From NCBI GenBank assembly GCA_018398805.1, contig JAGFBZ010000172.1, positions 558,001 to 622,000 on the forward strand: a DNA stretch of 64,000 nucleotides, read 5' to 3'. Numbering within the stretch: the first letter of the stretch is position 1; each line of letters opens with the position of its first letter. Shown here piece after piece: positions 12,701 through 23,900 of this stretch. A program made the position numbers and the translations under genes. This DNA is from Hirundichthys speculiger (lineage: Eukaryota; Chordata; Actinopteri; Beloniformes; Exocoetidae). The notes under the pieces were generated by a model. It was not told where the DNA came from. It was given only the letters and a program-made list of their open reading frames with translations, and did no database searches.

Positions 12701-15552
12701 ATCTGCTTACTCCTTTAATTGTGAGTGGTGGGGTTGGGCCTCCTCCCGGCCAGAATAAGACTGCTGATCCAGAAGTAAAACGATGACCACTGCAGTTATT
12801 CCTTCCTTTAGGTTGTCCACCCCCCTCCTCAGTTTTCTTTAGCCGCCCCTCATCTCCTCCTCCTCGGGTATACCCTCCCTCAGAGGGAAGAAAGCTTCTT
12901 GTTCTGACAATAGACATTTTTTGCCATATGTTGGCTTGACATCTTCATCAGGTTCACAGCAGGTTACCTTAGTTAACTTTCACTCCACTGCCTGATGGGA
13001 TTTTCTCCTCCTGTTTCTCCAGTCGGCCCGGGCTCAAAGTCTAGACGGCCTCCGAGGCACAGTCCTTCCAGCCCTGTGTCCACAATGGCCATATTGTGGA
13101 CGCTTAGTAGCGGTAGCTTCCTCCAGTTATAGCGAACAGGATAGTGCTAAAACAATGCTTTTGTCCAGGGGCGTACGAGGGGGTCTAATCCACTACATAC
13201 TGTGAAATAAATCTCTCTCCGAGATGAGAGTGAGCAAGAGAAACTGAGTGAATGAAATCATTGCCAAGGAGGTTAGAGTGCAGCAGTTTAACCCCTGGCC
13301 AAGAAAGAGGGAGAAGAGAAGGCAAAGGGAGAGGCAGAAAAGAGGAACAAGGAGAGGCAGGCGCTACATCTCTTCATCTCGTGAACATGGATAGAGGAGA
13401 GGGGCTGCCGGTGGCTTTCACAGCCTCTCTTCTCACCAGAGGAGCTGCTGTTCACCATATGGGATTTGGCCTCTTTTAACAAACAGGCCCCTATTCACTC
13501 ACAACACGCATTCAGTTGTTGATGGAGTAAGGTGAAAAAAGTGCATTTTTATGCCTTTAGAACACTGGATGGCCATGAGGGTTCTAAGTCTGTTTTTTAT
13601 TCACATAGAATAGCGAATTATAAACCAGAAGCTTTCATCTAAATGTGTATTCACCCTGGATTTGGAGTTGGGTCTTTTTGTGTCTCAGTGAAGTCTGTTT
13701 GAAAGCTCGAACCAGGCCACTAATATTGAACTGCTGAGGTGATCCTATAGAAGCACTGAGCGCAAACGTGCCTCTGCTCTGTGAGAAAATTTCATGTTCA
13801 TCATGTAGTTTCCCTGTATGAAAAGGCTATCTTTACTTAGAACTATAGTATTCAGAGATATTTTCCTACTTTTTTTTTTCCTTTAGTGACAAAATAACTT
13901 GAAGTTGAATATGTCATTGCGCAGCATCGGGCAGTGTGAAGTTTTTGTGCCAACTTTTTCCTCCAGCCAGCAGCATTAAGAATGACATCCTCTGCCAACA
14001 GCTTCTTTTTAGCCTACTTGAAAATCCCAAGTAGTTGAGATTTATGCCAAGATGAACATGCCAGCATTTTTCATTTTCAGCCTACTTGGATGTGCCAATA
14101 GACACAGATTTATGTGGAGAATGAAAGAAATGGGAGGTAAAGATGTAGGCTTATATCTTCTCATCTTTCCGTGCACATATATGTGGCTAGTTTATTCTGT
14201 TTAATCCTGTCACGTTTGATGATCCAGGCAGATAGGAGAAGAGGGTGTCAGTTGAGAGAGTCTGGTGTACTTCACACTTTCAGGCAATCCTTCCATCTCT
14301 TACCGCACATCTTCCTTTTGCTCATCGTTCAGTTCCATTGCACTTCACCCATTAACCCTTCTTTCCTCTGACTTTCAGAGACGGGTGTCTCAGAAATAGC
14401 CAGAACATTGATTTTTTTTTTTTTTTTTTTTTTAACCATATCAACCGCCACTGCCAGCCTCTCACCAGTATCTGTGTCACGGCTCAGGGGCTGCCTGCAT
14501 GTTGCCCTCATTGTGACTGTGGGAGGTCAGCCATGCTTGAAGCCCTTGGGGATCAATGGACAAGCTACCGTACAGTAAATATTCACTCCTGAGCTTGCTA
14601 TCTATCTGTAAACACAAATCCACTCATGCAGTATGCATTTGCACACTCCAAACAAAAGAGCGTCTCCTTGCGATTCTCATCAAACATACTCACCTCCACT
14701 TCCTTGGGTGTGAATGGAGGTATCTAACTTGCAACATGTGATTTCAATTCAATTCTCACCCACTAGATCTGTTTACGCTCCACCCGGGTGAAATATGCTA
14801 TAGGTTGTTTGCACCCTGTCAGTCCTGCTGTCACTGGTGTCAAATAAAATGGACTGTTTTTATCCTTTTTCCAACAGCTCTTTATAGATTTTGCCAACTG
14901 TTGGATTTCCAATAAACACGCATTCAGTCCTTGCATTCTTGGATTTGGGGCTGGTGAACGAGAGACAGATTTTTCAATAAGTTGATCTATTCCAGTCTAG
15001 TCTTTCAGTATCATGTAATTTGATTATCAGCCTTGTGGTCACGTCTCGAGTCCGGAGAAAATGTTTGCACTCATAAGTTTTGAAAAAAAGCTGGTGTTTT
15101 TGGGACATTAACCCACTCTGCTTAAGTAAATATTATTTATTTGAATAAATCTGGTGTATTTGCCAATAAAAGCCTTTGAAAACCTATGAAGTGTTTATAA
15201 ATGTTAAGAGCATCACGGCAACACATGAAGAACATAAAATTACTAAAGCTGCATAGTTTATTTTCATTTCTGTCTTGGTGTTGAAATTAAAAGCAGTGTC
15301 ATTGCTAAAGCTTTCAGCCACGAGTTTAGGTCAAGCAAAACCATCACATGCATCACATACTTCCTAAAAATGTGGGACAGATGCATCTGCTATAACTCTG
15401 CTATTAATGTTCTGCTTTACTTCTCCAGCTATTCAAGTGAATAGTTTAAGTCAGGACTTCTTAGTATCTTTGTATCTGCACAGTGGACAGAGCTTTTTCT
15501 GCCAAAAAAAAAAAAAAAAATGCAGCAATATCAAATACTTCCTTAATTGTTC

Positions 15553-15927
15553 CTACGTTCCTACATTAAAAATGTCAACCCTGCTCAACGGGTGTAGACT
15601 TGACTTGAAGCAGGCAGTGAGTGGCTTTTTTTCTACCTCTCTAGAATTGACTGTTACATTGTTAATGTGGTTTAGTTTGAGTTGATCAGCAGATGGACGT
15701 TTACCTTCCTCAGCTTCTTTCATTTCTGGGCAATGGCAGATGATATGAGCCAAGACATTTGTGGTGTTCCTGATGTCCATGACTTTTATTTTGCAAAGCT
15801 TGCATATCAGATGAGTCGCATCTGTCTGCTTTAACCTCGGACGCCTGTTGGATCCGGAGTGTGCCCAAACGCTTGCCTTCTCTTGCTGCACTGGCTGTAT
15901 TTTCTGCTTTTTTTCTTGTGACTCCAT
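15553..15927 (-). pseudogene. BED zinc-finger N-terminus of a hAT-type transposase (relic)
   Basis: A 124-codon reading frame on the minus strand begins MESQEKKQKI and contains THLICKLCKIKVMDIRNTTN followed by VLAHIICHCPE. That is the C-x2-C ... N-T-T-N ... H pattern of BED zinc fingers at the start of hAT transposases and ZBED proteins. A KRPSADQLKLN linker follows. The catalytic RNase-H-like region and the hAT C-terminal dimerisation domain are absent, and I saw no clear terminal repeats or target duplication. It is most likely a fragment of an old insertion in the intron. A host ZBED exon is possible but has no neighbouring exons. Confidence 0.6.
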
Positions 15928-17183
15928 AATGATTACAGACTCTTAAACCAACAGTTTCTGAACGGTCTGTGGCTGACATTTGTGGTGACTCATTTTTCCA
16001 AACTTAAATGTATTTTATTAATTTAGTCAATCAGTTTTGAATCTTAGAAGATAAGATACACTCTTCTTATGTGAACACGGCTATTGAAGTATTTCTCACG
16101 AAGCATGTATGTACAAAATGATGTATTTATCTGCACATGTGATTGCCTTTATCCTTCAGAGCCTCCTTGTCTCCAAGTCCCACATACCATTGTCTTTTTC
16201 ATTGAAAAAAAGGCTTCTTAAGTCATTTTGAACAAGTCAGCAAAACAGTTGTTTGACCTGTGCATGAAAATAAAGAACTTGCCATATGCATTATTCCAAG
16301 CTTCTCTGAATTGTCACTTTACTTTTGCAAAATGTTTAAACTAAGTGCTTCACAAAGCTCTTATTCTGTATTGTTTTTTTAAGGTGGACTAGCCAGAGCT
16401 GAATCTGTCATGGTGACATTTGTGTCCCCTGGTGGAGCAGCAGGGGTCCTCTTCACCTCCGTAACCTTCAACTTTCAGCCTAAACCCCCTTCAGGCTCCC
16501 TCTTGCATCCGCCACACAGCCAAAATGTACGACAGGAGGGTTAGATGAACGTAGGATGAAGTGAGAAGAATCGAGAGGGGGTGCAGAAAAGAAGAGGACA
16601 GAAAGCTGCAGGGGGAGGGCAAGATAAAAAAAAAAGGGTTGTAGGAGGAAAAAATGAGCTAAGCAGAGGTAGTTAGGAGAAGAGAAGTACTGTAAATGAA
16701 GAAGAAATGTTGGGCAAAAAGAGGAAAATATGTGAATTAAAATACAGTGGAAAAGAGAGGGAGGCAAGAGGAGAATTGATTTTCTGCCTGGCATGTTCTC
16801 TTTAATCATGCACATGTCCAGCTTTATAGCAACGTCCAGCTGCGTGACTCCTGAACTGAACATTTCCTGTCAACATGCATTTAGTATTTTTGAGGTAAAG
16901 TGCTGAGTTAAAGTCCATTTGGTCCAGTAAAATGATCCTGTTGTTGAGGAGCTTTTTCCTCTAGACTCATTGTTGTTTTCTGCCGTTGACCTATAACATT
17001 AAAAAAAATCCATTTTGTTTTACGCTGATGCCAAGTATGTACGACTATGAAACTTTACACAAATGTGAAACCTAATGTAACAGCAAGTGTCCCAGTTTGA
17101 CCAAATGATGTCCAACAGCGTTTGATTTATTAGAGATTTTGATCTTTTTTTTTTTTTTTTAATTTTTCACCTGTCATAATCAC

Positions 17184-18270
17184 TAGGGATGCACAATAAT
17201 TGTTTTTTTAAAACTGATACCGATAACCGATAACTTTCAGCTCCTAAAGGCCGATACCGATAACCGATAACACACACATATACCTAAGATCATTACATCA
17301 ATACTATGAACAAAATCAAAAATAGTTTTGACTTTTTAAATGAACAGATATTTATTTTTTCCAATGAAAATCTATTGGCAAGCATCTCAAACATTTTCGT
17401 AAAGCTATCAAGCAAACCTATTTGATAAAAAAATAAAGGCTCCTTGAACTGATGGAAATACATACATCAAAATTACAAACTGAAAAAGATTAACATTTAA
17501 AGGATTTTGGCTTGTGGTTCCATTTAAATTAATACCTTTAATTAAAGTAAATGAGGTTCAGTAGTTTTTGTTTTTTATTTTTTTAATATCATGGAAGATT
17601 TAGATGAGAGGAATGAGGGAGAGGGGAGGGAAGACGGCTGCTGGCTTGTGCACGTTAGCACTAGCTTCCGTTAGCTCACATTAGCACGATTTCAAAACTC
17701 CATGGAAGCGATTGTTATGTTGTGGGTGGCTGATCCGGTTTTACGTATTGAAGCTTATGCTTGTGCTTCCCTTCTTGGAGGATTCGTTACAAATAACCAC
17801 CAAACTATCTTCTTCTGGAACTTTAACAAAGTTCCACGCTGCCATGTTTGTTGTGATCAGTACGCTGTGCTGCAGGCTGCATTCAAGGTGTAACGTAAAT
17901 TCCCACGTTCCCTCGTTTGCTAGTCGTTCTTTTAGCCTTTTCTATTTTTTCTTTTTTATGTGTAACATGTGGGAAAATACAGCGAATATCAATTCAAGTC
18001 AGCAACTACCAAAATTATGACCGAGTTAACGAATTGTTTTCTGGCATGAGGGGGTATTCTTGATTTTCCTTATTGAGTGATCGTTTTTCTGATTATGCCG
18101 CCGTCACTTGAACATAACATTCACTGCCGGTCATTTAAGACTCAGAGGGAGCAAGGCACTGCCGTGTTGACAAAAGTATATGTTATCGGGGCTATTTGTC
18201 GTGATATCGGAGTTATCGGGATGACGTCATAATTTTCTGTTATTGGCCTGATAGTTATCGTGCATCCATA
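17184..18270. mobile_element. hAT transposon, 1.09 kb, non-autonomous
   Basis: The 8-bp duplication ataatcac flanks the element exactly, at 17176-17183 and 18271-18278. Terminal inverted repeats are tagggatgcacaata on the left and tatggatgcacgataact on the right read inward. Subterminal ATCGG/CCGAT motifs recur just inside both ends (17219-17267 and 18184-18222), as in many fish hAT elements. No transposase frame is recognisable inside. Confidence 0.88.
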
Positions 18271-18881
18271 ATAATCACCCATCTCTGCTAAAACCCTTCT
18301 CACCCTTTCAGACAATAAGTCATTAATTCTTTATCCGTACAGAAGCTTCTCTTAATTACAGGCCTCTCAGCTCATCAACGCTAAAACGATTGTAAAATCC
18401 AATGGTGTATTTACTGGAAAAAAAGATATAATTCAGATAAACCACTGCGTTTTCTGGCAGAATTATGGCAGATTGTCTGGTTTATGGTAAAAGGAGTGCA
18501 CTCACTGGCTCTGATATTCTGCAGCCACTGTTAGAACTTGATCTTGAGTTTATTCACACTCCTCGTGTCTGCTCTGCCAGCACACAGCCCTTTGGTTCAG
18601 CTGTAAATATCGAAGTTGGCAGTAGGGAAATGTGGATTGTGGATAAAAGGTTCTTGTAGTTGGAACCCTCTCTGTTTTGCTAGCCATACACCTGTCACTG
18701 TGGAAAGAAGGCACTGGACACAACAAGCATCCCTCCACTCACCACTCTTTCCTCTCTTTTCCTTACCTTCTGTCCCTCTTCTTCTGTCATGTGTCATTCT
18801 CCAGTTGCGGTTCCCATCCTCTCAGCCAGTAAATAAGCATAAAATAGCCTAACTGTGGCAGATCATAGGGAAGGAGTAAAA

Positions 18882-18918
<37 letters not shown>
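18882..18918 (+). repeat. poly-G tract, 37 bases
   Basis: There are 37 consecutive G after aaaa, followed by atcacag. Tracts of this kind are rare in vertebrate DNA and are prone to length error in sequencing and assembly. Confidence 0.95.
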
Positions 18919-18919
<1 letters not shown>

Positions 18920-19310
18920 TCACAGTTGGAGTGTAGAGCCTTGAGCTCTGCTGTGTTTTATCTGTGCCGCTTTTTTCAGGATGGGGCCCATGAAATTATC
19001 CAATAGGATTACGTAAGGCATCGTGGGTTCTGCTGCGTCCTGTCATGCATGCGTCCATTGTATTCTTTTTCTCTCACAGACACCCTGATTTGTTACCCAT
19101 GAAGCTGCTCTTCACATTGTGTCTGATTGGATGTGATCTTTTCGAAAGTAAAGATGCTTTCCCCTCCAATTTCATTCATCATTTTTCTGTGTGGGGACCT
19201 AATTAGCTTTATAATTGACTAGCATTTGTTTTCTTTTATACAGTTACATATGGACCTAGGGAGATGTGCTTTCAAATTCACCTTTTCTCGTTCAGTTTGG
19301 TCTAGTCAAC

Positions 19311-19352
19311 GTGCGTGCGTGCATGCGTGCGTGCGTGCGTGCGTGCTTGCAT
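19311..19352. repeat. (GTGC)n tetranucleotide repeat
   Basis: About ten GTGC units carry two A/T substitutions. The repeat is an alternating purine-pyrimidine sequence. Confidence 0.95.
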
Positions 19353-20904
19353 GGGTGGAGGGGCTGCTGGTAAGCCTGCAGACCTTTTGTATGCCTATGA
19401 CCGTGAACTTGGCATGTAAGAGGTGGTCTTTTGAAACCCTTGCTGTTCCTGCCAGAGTCACAGGCTGAACTTGTAGCGGTGGAAGCCATGTTTACCAGAG
19501 ACCCCCGTGTTTAGACAGTGGCAGGGTGACTGCCTGTTTTCAACCACATGTCACAAGCTTTTGAGAAATTAGACTCTGCACATCATCTGTAATGTTGCTT
19601 TAACCTATCGCAACCTGATCTGAGTCACGACACGTTGCATTAATGCAAACTGCTTTTATTTTTAGATATATTGATATTCATTTGTGCAAAGTCATAGAAA
19701 AAAAGAAAGTCATGGATTTCCAAGAAAGCAGAAGTTTCACGTGTTTAAATGTGTATTTTGTCATGCGTGATGTAATGAATATGTTTTTTGTTTCTTTCAA
19801 GGCTGAGAAATAATAGAAAGTTGTAGTGGACAGCTATGCATTTTCCAGAAAAGTGTTAGGTTTAGTCTCAGGACATGATGGGTTCAGAGTCATGGTGCCA
19901 CTTTGAAAGATGCTAAGATGATTGTTTAATCTAAATGAAAGAGTTATTTTTGCTGCCATTTGTTGTGGGTCCACCTCCAGCCGTGACATGCTTTCATATC
20001 AAACTAATGGTGTTGAGAAAAGAATATAGATGCACTAGTTTTAGCTAATTCTTGTATTATCAATGTCAAACAACAATAGAATCATAAATTGTGATTGTTT
20101 TTGGGTCAAACATTTGAATAAGAATGACTGGTTTTGAATGTTAAACGCTGTAAACTCAGCACTGCTGTGATCAGCAGTTGATCTCTCGTTTTTTATTTTT
20201 TATTTTTTGCAATTACCCAGTTTGAATCTGGTTTCTATTACTTCTCACAAAAATACAAATGACAAATGAATCAATGAAATCTCACAGTTGTTGGTCTTAA
20301 ATGTGGAGATGAATTCAGCAGCTGAATTTGCCTGAGGAGAGACAACATCGCTTCTTTTCTCTGAACAGCAGCTGAAGTACAATAAGTAGTTTTCATCTGA
20401 ATCCATCTCATTTCCTGTCTTCACACAAACCAGTGCTGTCAGATAATGCCATTGATCTGCAAATCCATTGATTCATTGATTCTGTCAGCATTAATTTTTA
20501 TTTAGCTCTTCATGATATAATATTCAACCTTGTGATTTAAGATTTATATCTCTTCAGCAAAATAGCAATTCTTGTATCAGTGTAGGAATAATTAAGAAAA
20601 TAAACTAGAATGTCTGTTACTACAGTTTTTTTAATCATTTGCATGATGTGGTGTATAATATAAGCTATCATATCTACACTGAGAATATAGATATGCATAT
20701 TTACAGCTGAGACACTCTCTCTTGAATTTCACTGTGCACTGCTCTGTGTGTGTGTGTCTGCGTGTGTGTGTACATGCGCGCACAGACTTTCAGCAGCCAC
20801 CCTTGCCCCCACCCCTCTCATTAATATGTATGTGTTCTGAGGCAGCTAGCGAAGACGGTGTGTTTCTCACCCGCTGATTAATGCTGTCTGTCAATTACCT
20901 CTAG

Positions 20905-20948
20905 ATCCAACCGTGCTGTGGAGCTTCCCCCAGGACCACACAGACCAG
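20905..20948 (+). CDS. dennd1b: dennd1b coding exon (u[15 protein letters not shown] segment)
   Basis: A 44-bp exon follows an acceptor ending in ctctag and precedes a weak donor, cag|gttgga. It begins with the last two bases of a split Asp codon and reads (D)[14 protein letters not shown] in the gene's frame, ending in phase 0. From recalled family sequence this matches the human DENND1B segment DPVVLWKFPEDFGDQ at the same intron boundaries, and the next exon opens with Glu as expected. It is the earliest coding exon I can recognise. It sits alone, with more than 20 kb of intron on each side, and was identified by homology rather than by ORF length. Confidence 0.88.
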
Positions 20949-23900
20949 GTTGGAACACACTCAGCTTTTTCTTTCCATTCTTTCCAAATCTCTCACTCGT
21001 TCACTGTTACAGACAACCTCTACCTCCTCCTCCTCTCCCATCTCCCATCCTTTCCTCACGCCCTCACTCACCCTGCCTTCCTGTGGTAACCTCCCCCAGC
21101 ACCTATCACCACCGCTGCTCTCCTCAGGTGCTTCCTCAGTGCTTCCTCTCTTTCTCTCCTCCCCTCACTGCCTCACTGTATGTCTGTTGTTGGTAATGAA
21201 AAGCAGTGAGCAGGTCTTCAATAACCGACGAATCAGTAATTATCATGCAACCGTGACAGGAATGCACACCTCTGTTTTCCTCTTTCTTTCCCTCTATTTC
21301 TGTCTCTTACTCTCTCACTGTCACACTCTGCCTTCGTGCTTTTGTCTCACATTTATATTGTTATTATAATCAGTTTCAATCTGAAAGCAGTTTTGTGTTC
21401 TTTGGCGTAGCGTGTTCTCATAAATCAGTTGAAGGTAAGTGATGCAAGGTTATATATGTACCTCGCTGTCGCGTATCACTGTGTATGACTGAATCATATT
21501 TTTAGCAAGGACACATTTCAAAGAATTATTTTATTAAATCACAAAATATGTTGTTATAATTTATGAGGACTGTGCGCTATCGAATCTGATGAGGAAAGAA
21601 ATGTGTAAGCAAATTAAAGGTATCCCCGTACAGATTATTGTAACCATCTTATTTGAAGTTAAAACTGAAAGATTTGCACTACCCAAAATGCCATCGGTAG
21701 TCCTTATAACTGCTTTAAGGACATTAGGTTTAACCAGGAAGTCTGTTTCTAACCTGATTTGCTTCTTCATATTGGTATCAACCCCAAAACCTGACCTCAA
21801 TAAATCACTGGCCTAAAAAATAAATGCAGTGTTTCATTCAGTTGCATTCATTCTCTTGTGATGGGTGGCCATTTGCCAAAACAATCCTTGCCTACCAGTT
21901 GTGCATCCCTGGCGTCCATCCTGGGTTTTTCCTCAACCAGCTTATTGTTTCAGTGCTTGGCTTTGTTGCCCCATCTGACTCCTTTTTACTGCAGTTTCCT
22001 TGGTGAATATAAAGTTATCACGACTGATAAAAATGATGGCCCAGACAGCAAAATAAAACCCCAAACCTAAATTATCCTTTATGTCAGTCAGATTGTATCA
22101 GCTGTCTCGAGGGGACGGAGCGCACACTTTATTGGATATGATTCTGTTTTAAAAGGCTTGCTCTTTCCCCTAAGAAAAAATACACCACCTCAGCAGGGTG
22201 TCTCTGTTTTTCCTCTCTGGCTTCACCTTCAAAGCACAACAGTTTGGCTCTAACTTGATCAAAATGATCTAACATCCTTTATTAATATGAATATAAGTAA
22301 GTATATGAAGTCATATCAGTCCCCTGTTGCTACACCAGCATGTGAGGAGTCCTGCTCTGTGGCTTCTCATGTCTGCATGTGTGCAAGACCTTTTTTTTCA
22401 TCAGCAGTCAGTCTAAATACAGCAGATGACAAGAAAAACCAGGTGTGTTTTTTATTGGTGCACTCCCAGAAGTGGCCACAACAAACAACAGGGTCTGTGG
22501 TAAAGCACTCAGCCCGTCAAATGAAAGAAACATGTGGATCAGTAAAACTGAACAGAAAGAATGGCAACAATATGAGGACGCGCAGCTTCGTACATTTCAA
22601 CACAGCAAGTTTAAACACTACTACTGCCTCTCTGATTCCACTTTGAGGAATAAACACACTTTTCGAAAGATGCTTCGGGCAATGTCTGACTGCTCCACAA
22701 GAACCAGAGCATCTTATCAGAGTAAGAGGTAAGAGGAGAAAAGGAATGAGAGAAATGACAGTGTTGCAAGAGTCACAGACAGGAAATGGTAGTGAAGAAA
22801 ACGCAGCTGAAACTAAATGAGATGAAACGGATAAAATAGAGCTTGTGTTTACATGGGCCTCATCCCTCCTCTTCAGTGTGTCTCTTCAACAGAGCCCTCC
22901 ACAACCTTACTTTTCTTTCAGTCTGTTGTTGACCAGATCGTTTGTGTGGATAAGATGGCCCTTAAGACGGCTAGTTACCGTGCTGTGTACAGAGGGATTG
23001 GCCCTTTTCGCCTCATACATAAAGGCTGCATTCACGGGCCTCATTACCAGGATTAAGGCTCCTCTCCGTCTTTGTGGACTGAAGGCTGGAGTCCTCTGTA
23101 GCTGCAGTCTCTGTCTTCTGTGGCTTGAGCTGGCCAGCATATGGCAGCAGCAGCCAACAGTTTCTGCAGAGGGTCTAAGAGCTCAGAGCAAGGCCTCCTT
23201 TTGTTTAGGCCGTTATTGTTGCTCAACGTAATGACATTTGTAGGCCGTAGGAATCGGGGTGGAGGGGTTGGTCTTCCCCAGGGGAGAGGGGGAGCGAGAA
23301 GGAGACCGAAAGAGGTAGAAAGACAGACAGGGATGATGGGGGGGGGTGGGGGAGGCGAAGACACGTAGACAGACAGGAGTGTGGATTATGGAAATATGAA
23401 TTGATTTTTTTTTTTTTTCTGTTCAGTGGTAGAATAGAAAGCTCAAAGGAGAACAGACTGCAGGCTGGCTGGCACGCCGGGGTGGTGCTAGGGAAATAAG
23501 AAGTGAAAGGCGCTTGCTCCCTCTTTCTTTTCCTCTTCTTCTCCCTCCCTCTCTCCTCTTCTTTTCCCTCCTGATTTCTCTGTTCCTCCACCAGCCCTTG
23601 AGTATCTCGATGCCCTGGTCATCCACAGATGCCACTTGGAAGGAAATGGAGAGAAGGAAGAGAGAAGGGAAGGGAGGGGAGGAGGGAATTGCTAAAGCAT
23701 GTATTTGAATTATGAGAAGGATTTTTTTTTTTTTTTGCAGATGAAGCAGACAGATGGAAATGTGTCCGTTTCCTCTCAGATCCCATCTCAAAGTTATAGG
23801 GGAAAAAAACACATGCAACAGACACAGCACTCACAGAAATGCCTCTGCCAGTTAAATCTAGCTTACCACAATGTGGTGTATAGATGGCCCACTTCCACTG

